This document shows, piece after piece, positions 59,658-64,000 of a stretch of 64,000 nt of DNA; positions within the stretch are counted from its first letter, which is position 1, and each line of letters begins with the position of its first letter. The notes beneath the pieces were generated by a model. That model was given only the letters and a program-made list of their open reading frames with translations. It searched no databases and was not told the origin of the DNA. The translations under genes were made by a program, and so were the position numbers. Location of the stretch: contig NZ_JARUKY010000019.1 in NCBI RefSeq assembly GCF_029688925.1, positions 21,925-85,924 of the forward strand, given 5' to 3'. Origin of the DNA: Evansella sp. AB-P1 (lineage in GTDB: Bacteria; Bacillota; Bacilli; Bacillales; Salisediminibacteriaceae).

Positions 59658-61502
59658 ATGTCAGAAACATCCTATAAAGATAAATCTTTTCGTCCTATCG
59701 TTGGTATTGACTTAGGTACAACTAATTCAGCAGCTGCGTATATTTTTAAACAAAAACCAAAAATGATAACACTGGAATACGACCATAATACCATTCCGTC
59801 TGTTGTGCTCATCGATCCGAAAGGCCATATTGTAGTTGGAGAAGAAGCAAGAAATGCATTAGTAGCCATGCCAGATAGAACGAAAGCGGCTGTAAAAAGA
59901 AGCATGGGAGAGGACGTATCGTTTCCACTTGGAGATCAGTCCTATACACCGGAAGAATTGTCGGCATTTATACTAAAAGAAATAAAGGAATCGGTTGATG
60001 AAGTGTTAGGTGAAGGGGAGAAGGAGGCAGTCATTACTGTTCCTGCTTATTTTACGAACACACAACGCCAGGCAACGAAAAAAGCTGGGGAGCTAGCTGG
60101 CTTTGTGGTAGAACGAATCATAAATGAACCAACAGCTGCGGCACTAGCCTATGGATTACAGAATTTACATGATGACGGCCACATTCTCGTGTATGACCTG
60201 GGTGGAGGTACATTTGACGTTTCGGTAGTGGAAATGATGGGCGGTATCCTTGAAGTGAAAGCATCCGCTGGAAACAACCAGCTAGGTGGAGAGGATTTTG
60301 ACTGGTTACTTGTAGACTGGCTAGCTGAGAAGGTTCAATCAGAGCATGGAGTGGATCCGCGTCAAGATGTGCGTGGGAAAGCTAGGCTAAAGGAAGAAGC
60401 GGAGAAGGTAAAAAAGGAATTATCCTTTGCTGATTCCGTCGATGTTGCTATTCCTGTTATTACGGTGAAAAATAATGTGCCAGTCGGATTAGATGTGACA
60501 ATAACTCGGGAAGAATTCATTTCTCTAATCAAACCATTACTCCAAGAAACGGAAGAAAAACTTCGACAGGTTCTTGAAGATGCTAATCTACAACCGAATG
60601 AAATAGATGAAGTCCTGCTTGTAGGTGGTTCCACAAGAATTCCACAAGTTCACAAGCTAGTCCATCAATTTTTTCAAAAAGAGCCTAGAAGTGATATCAA
60701 TCCAGACGAAGTGGTTGCTCAAGGAGCAGCTGTTCAAGCTGGGATAAAATCAGGAGCATTGTCCAAAAAAGGGATCATTGTCACCGATGTTGCGCCATTT
60801 TCTATGGGCATCGCGGTTCTAAGTGCAAATTTAATGGGAAGGATGGGGAAACCTGGTGCCTTTCACGCTATCATCCCTCGCAACACGACTATCCCTGTAA
60901 CCCGTACAGAACAATTCTCTACCACTTTTGATGGACAGACGGAAGTGAAGATAGAAATTTTTCAAGGGGAGAACGACTGGGTTAAGAATAACTATTTCCT
61001 TAATGAGTTCATTTTAGAAGGGCTAGCCCCAAGACCAGCAGGGGAAGAAGGAGTTGAAGTTACGTTTCGCTATAATTTGAACGGTATTTTGGAAGTGAAG
61101 GCAAAGAGTGTTTCGACTGGCGTTGAAATGAAGATTACTGTAGAAGATGCATTAGACCGAAGTTCGGAAACAGCCTTTTATGATAGCTTGGCAAAAATAG
61201 AAAGTGCTTACCAACTGGAAGATGAAGCGGATGCTACAGAGTCTGAGTGGACACTTTTGGACGAGCTTGAAGATGGTGATAACATAGAAGGAGAGGACGA
61301 AACACTTCAAGAATTGACGGAAGAAGCACACGATTGGCTGACGCGTTTTACAAAGGAATTGGATAACCGGGAAGGGAAATCGAAGCAACAATTGCTTAAT
61401 GCCATGTCTCAATTAAAAGAAGCATTAGATGGGAAAAATACAACTCAGTTACATGAAGCCATCGAATATTCAGTTGATCTAGCTATTGACTTAGAGTTGT
61501 AA
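59658..61502 (+). CDS. DnaK-like Hsp70 chaperone (second copy type)
   Basis: 614 residues. Nucleotide-binding domain complete: [10 protein letters not shown] (phosphate 1), [49 protein letters not shown] and [15 protein letters not shown] linker/substrate domain follows, but the canonical interdomain DVTPLSLG segment is altered to [11 protein letters not shown]. The lid is short and acidic. No housekeeping dnaK neighbours (hrcA, dnaJ) are present. This is therefore an Hsp70 paralogue with its own GrpE and J partner, probably for a limited set of clients. Confidence 0.9.
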   Translation: MSETSYKDKSFRPIVGIDLGTTNSAAAYIFKQKPKMITLEYDHNTIPSVVLIDPKGHIVVGEEARNALVAMPDRTKAAVKRSMGEDVSFPLGDQSYTPEELSAFILKEIKESVDEVLGEGEKEAVITVPAYFTNTQRQATKKAGELAGFVVERIINEPTAAALAYGLQNLHDDGHILVYDLGGGTFDVSVVEMMGGILEVKASAGNNQLGGEDFDWLLVDWLAEKVQSEHGVDPRQDVRGKARLKEEAEKVKKELSFADSVDVAIPVITVKNNVPVGLDVTITREEFISLIKPLLQETEEKLRQVLEDANLQPNEIDEVLLVGGSTRIPQVHKLVHQFFQKEPRSDINPDEVVAQGAAVQAGIKSGALSKKGIIVTDVAPFSMGIAVLSANLMGRMGKPGAFHAIIPRNTTIPVTRTEQFSTTFDGQTEVKIEIFQGENDWVKNNYFLNEFILEGLAPRPAGEEGVEVTFRYNLNGILEVKAKSVSTGVEMKITVEDALDRSSETAFYDSLAKIESAYQLEDEADATESEWTLLDELEDGDNIEGEDETLQELTEEAHDWLTRFTKELDNREGKSKQQLLNAMSQLKEALDGKNTTQLHEAIEYSVDLAIDLEL

Positions 61503-61518
61503 GGAAAGGGGAGGTTTT

Positions 61519-62763
61519 ATGAATAGTACTACCAATGGAAGCTATTATAAAGTTTTGGGAACAACGGCGAAAATAAGCCAACAAAGAATTAAGGAAAAGT
61601 ATATTGAAGCTGTAAGACAACATCCTCCCGAAACGGATCCGGATCAGTTTGAAAAAGTTCGTAAAGCATATGAGGTATTAAAGGATCCAGTGAAGAGAAA
61701 AGAATACGATCTTATGCGAAAATATGGCGGAAAAATTGAGAGAATGCTAGAAAAGGCTTCGGAATATGTAGCTAACGACGAAATCTCTAAAGCGAGAGAT
61801 ATCTATGAAGATGTTTTAACCTTAAACTCTACTATTCTTTCTGCAAAAATAGGATTGATGTTTTGTTATGTTATAGAAGACGAATTGGATAAAGCATATA
61901 AAGTGTTTCATGAACTAAAGGAAAAGGAAGAAGAGTTAGCGGAAGAAGGTAGCGATTTAGATTTTGTTTATTCTGTTTTTGCAAAAATGTTAATACAGAA
62001 GGATCACATAGAAGAGGCCTTCGAGGTTTTGGAAGAGGGATTACAGAAATTCTCTGTAGACAATGCCCTAATTACAGAACCATTAACGGCCGTATGTATC
62101 ATGCTTGAGAAATATGACCGAGCTATTGAAGTGGCAGAGATGGCTATTCCGACTGTCGAGGAAGAAACGGTGGAAGATGTTCCGTCTTACATTATCTGGA
62201 TTCATACTATTTCACAAATCGAGAAATGGTCGATGTTATCGAAAATACAGTCCCGTTTCAGGAAATTACTAAAAGGTATTGATGATGAGGAAGATAAAGT
62301 TGACGTTTTTTACGCACTAATCGATGAGTATGAAGAGGCATATGACCACCAAAAATATCGATTAGCAGAAATATTCCTCGATTTTGCGAAACTAGTCCAA
62401 GGGAATCAATTCGATATAAAAGAAGAAATAAAAGAAGTGAAGAAATTAGTTCGCTTAGAAAAAGACTTCCATCGACTTTTTCATGACGACAAGATATTCC
62501 CACTTGTGCTTCGAAATGCCGTACATTGGTACTTCGGAGATGAATTCCATCCCATCGTTCAACAATTGGAATCACAGTTTACACCTGCAGTCATTGCTGA
62601 TTTAGAAGAAGAAGAGGAATATTACGCAGCTAGTATCCTTTATATACAAAAGAAGTACCCAGCATTATATAACTACTACAAAGAAGATTGGGACGACTTG
62701 TTTCAAGATCTAACAAAAGACTTCAATCGAGAAATGAAAAGAGGACTGAAAAAGTTCTTTTAA
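61519..62763 (+). CDS. J-domain-TPR cochaperone of the second Hsp70 system
   Basis: 414 residues, AAAGGGGAGG upstream of ATG 61519. Residues 8-65 form a J domain: YYKVLGTTAKISQQRIKEKY, EAVRQHPPETDPDQFEKVRK and AYEVLKDPVKRKEYDLM. The Hsp70-activating HPD is replaced by HPP, as in some bacterial type III J proteins. The rest is tetratricopeptide-like (EISKARDIYEDVLTLNSTIL, EEAFEVLEEGLQKFSVDNAL, YDRAIEVAEMAIP), suited to binding a client. It is 16 bases from the Hsp70 gene; REP2 follows within 10 bases of the stop. Confidence 0.85.
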   Translation: MNSTTNGSYYKVLGTTAKISQQRIKEKYIEAVRQHPPETDPDQFEKVRKAYEVLKDPVKRKEYDLMRKYGGKIERMLEKASEYVANDEISKARDIYEDVLTLNSTILSAKIGLMFCYVIEDELDKAYKVFHELKEKEEELAEEGSDLDFVYSVFAKMLIQKDHIEEAFEVLEEGLQKFSVDNALITEPLTAVCIMLEKYDRAIEVAEMAIPTVEEETVEDVPSYIIWIHTISQIEKWSMLSKIQSRFRKLLKGIDDEEDKVDVFYALIDEYEEAYDHQKYRLAEIFLDFAKLVQGNQFDIKEEIKEVKKLVRLEKDFHRLFHDDKIFPLVLRNAVHWYFGDEFHPIVQQLESQFTPAVIADLEEEEEYYAASILYIQKKYPALYNYYKEDWDDLFQDLTKDFNREMKRGLKKFF

Positions 62764-62768
62764 GCGGG

Positions 62769-63075
62769 GGCGGGACATAGGGGACAGGGACCTTGTCCCA
62801 GCCTACCTCCACCCTTCCATCACTCCGTTCAACAGGGACTGTCCCGATCAGCCCTCTCCCCTTTCCAAAGAAAGACGTCATACCCCCATCTTCAAAGAGC
62901 CAAACAAGACACTTTGAATCTAGTATATATACCAATATAGAAAGCCCGCCTCGTTGTGAAACTTCGCGAAAAGTTTCACAACAAGGCGGGCTATTCCCAT
63001 TGAGCCAAATCCTTCACCTATAACACCAACAAGTATATCAACAACTGACTCATACGAACCGTCCCCACGAGTCCA
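62769..63075. repeat. REP2/REP1 composite element
   Basis: REP2 GGGACATAGGGGACAGGGACCTTGTCCC (62772-62799). CAACAGGGACTGTCCCGATC (62829-62848). Module AAGCCCGCCTCGTTGTGAAAC...GTTTCACAACAAGGCGGGCT (62941-62992), a near-perfect stem. Right end GACTCATACGAACCGTCCCC (63047-63066). It lies between convergent genes and its right end is translated as the end of the SDR gene. Confidence 0.9.
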
Positions 63076-63937
63076 CAATTTCTTCTCGGTTCAACCCCAC
63101 CAATTCATCACTTATTCTCCATAGTTCTTTTGCTACTTCTTCGTCTTTCGTAGCTCCTTTTGTTTCCACTGGCTTTTTGTTAATGAAATATTTGCCCGTT
63201 ACTCCCTCCACCTCAGGGGAAGTTGCCAAGTAAATAGCAGTTTCTGCTCCTTTTTCTGGCGTTTTAAAAAAAGGCTTTAACATCGAAACAATTGTTTTGC
63301 CAAATCCAGTCTCGCGATCAATACCAAGATTTGTGGAAACAGCCCCAGGGTGTAGACTGTTTGCCGTCACTCCGGTTCCTTCGAGTCGACGCACTAACTC
63401 ATTTGTAAATAAAATATTTGCCAACTTTGACTGACCGTATACTTTAAACGTTCGATACCTCTTATTCAATGTTTGTAAATCAGAAAAGTCAATTTTTCCA
63501 AAACTATGTGCTCCAGAGGATACATTAATAATTCTTGCGGGAGCACTTGCTTTCAATTTTTCTAAAAGCAAATTTGTAAGTAAAAATGGTGCTAGATGGT
63601 TCACACCGAATTGTAATTCATACCCTTCAGCCGTTTCTTGACGCCTCGTTGTGATAATTGCAGCGTTATTCACAACAACATCCAGAAAGTCATACTCCTC
63701 ATTGATTATTCTACCTACCTGACGAACGTCATCCAATTTGGAAAAGTCACAAAGATGAAGATGAACGTCTTGGTTCCCGGATTCTTGTATGATGTCCTTT
63801 TGCGCAGCCTCTCCTTTTTGTTTATTACGACAAAGCATTATAACCTTGGCCTTACTTTTTGCAAAATCCATGGCTGTAGCTTTACCCATGCCAGAGTTAG
63901 CCCCAGTCACAAGTGTCGTTACTTGTCTGTTTTTCAT
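63050..63937 (-). CDS. Short-chain dehydrogenase/reductase (retinol dehydrogenase-like)
   Basis: 295 residues, AGGGAGGC before ATG 63937. Rossmann motif TLVTGANSGMGKATAMDF (TGxxxGxG), NNAAI (NNAG-type), catalytic S in NVSSGAHSFG, YGQSKLAN (Y-x-x-x-K). The extended form and C-terminal segment match the RDH/WWOX-like SDR group acting on carbonyl or alcohol substrates with NADP(H). The last eight residues (VDSWGRFV) and the TGA are read from REP1, so the natural C-terminus has been replaced without touching the catalytic core. Confidence 0.87.
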   Translation of the reverse strand: MKNRQVTTLVTGANSGMGKATAMDFAKSKAKVIMLCRNKQKGEAAQKDIIQESGNQDVHLHLCDFSKLDDVRQVGRIINEEYDFLDVVVNNAAIITTRRQETAEGYELQFGVNHLAPFLLTNLLLEKLKASAPARIINVSSGAHSFGKIDFSDLQTLNKRYRTFKVYGQSKLANILFTNELVRRLEGTGVTANSLHPGAVSTNLGIDRETGFGKTIVSMLKPFFKTPEKGAETAIYLATSPEVEGVTGKYFINKKPVETKGATKDEEVAKELWRISDELVGLNREEIVDSWGRFV

Positions 63938-64000
63938 TACAAGCCTCCCTAGAAAAAAATAGTCTTGAAACTATCATACACGGTTTTTTGGACAAGAGAC
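63938..64000. other. Upstream region of the SDR gene at the window edge
   Basis: 63 bases with the SDR ribosome binding site; a minus-strand promoter may lie here or beyond the edge. Confidence 0.3.

Noticed and set aside
6953..63075. REP1/REP2 as ordinary rho-independent terminators only
   Set aside because: Many copies lack T-runs, occur in divergent regions and in tandem, and keep a conserved loop; the central modules, not the REP cores, look like terminators.

Overview
The window looks like chromosomal DNA from a low-GC, Gram-positive, spore-forming Bacillaceae, probably an environmental relative of Evansella or Bacillus. The evidence is strong AGGAGG-type ribosome binding sites with frequent TTG and GTG starts, many lipoproteins, an LPXTG-anchored enzyme, an LTA synthase, a YqhV-like protein and DUF3231 proteins. 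No rRNA or tRNA was recognised.

Layout. 1-6.5 kb: truncated NERD protein, 51-bp hairpin tandem array, TM2 protein, ABC-2 permease remnant, YqhV, a frameshifted gene and a SurA-N lipoprotein. 6.8-10.7 kb: candidate small RNA, then a large cell-wall-anchored family 9 pectate lyase with a cre-overlapped promoter and a leader terminator. 11-21 kb: small lipoproteins, two related 54-residue proteins (one behind a c-di-GMP riboswitch), RAYT transposase 1, a GNAT, a glnA fragment, a sigma-like factor and a methyltransferase. 21-28 kb: PAS-PAS-GGDEF-EAL protein, small regulators and DUF3887 lipoproteins. 28-36 kb: envelope lipoprotein operon and two DUF3231 genes. 36-44 kb: VanZ, prolyl hydroxylase, copper-type four-helix protein, a diguanylate cyclase behind a second c-di-GMP riboswitch, and a MazE/Doc toxin-antitoxin pair. 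44-48 kb: HMA / HMA-P1B ATPase-FNR module with FNR boxes, then a truncated haemoglobin. 48-53.5 kb: operon for an SsuABC-type transporter, asparaginase, GntR and TauE. 54-64 kb: LtaS, third DUF3231, RAYT transposase 2, a second GrpE-Hsp70-J operon and an SDR.

The dominant feature is a dense population of two palindromic repeat families. REP1 has the core GGGGACGGTTCT; REP2 has the core GGGACAGGGACCTTGTCCC. Together they occur more than 50 times, in almost every intergenic region. They often form composite elements: a left end, an AT-rich stretch, a strong GCCAGCC...GGCTGGC-type hairpin, then an inverted right end. Two IS200-like REP-associated tyrosine transposases (RAYTs) are present. One is bracketed by REP1 and the other by REP2 in inverted orientation, suggesting two cognate RAYT/REP systems in one genome. 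The repeats cut genes (glnA, a methyltransferase, unknown ORFs), replace gene 3' ends and carry 7-12 bp micro-duplications exactly at their tips.

Regulatory themes seen directly are c-di-GMP (two riboswitches, one cyclase, one GGDEF-EAL protein), FNR-type control (two boxes, each at -41.5 from a divergent promoter) and catabolite control of pectin breakdown.
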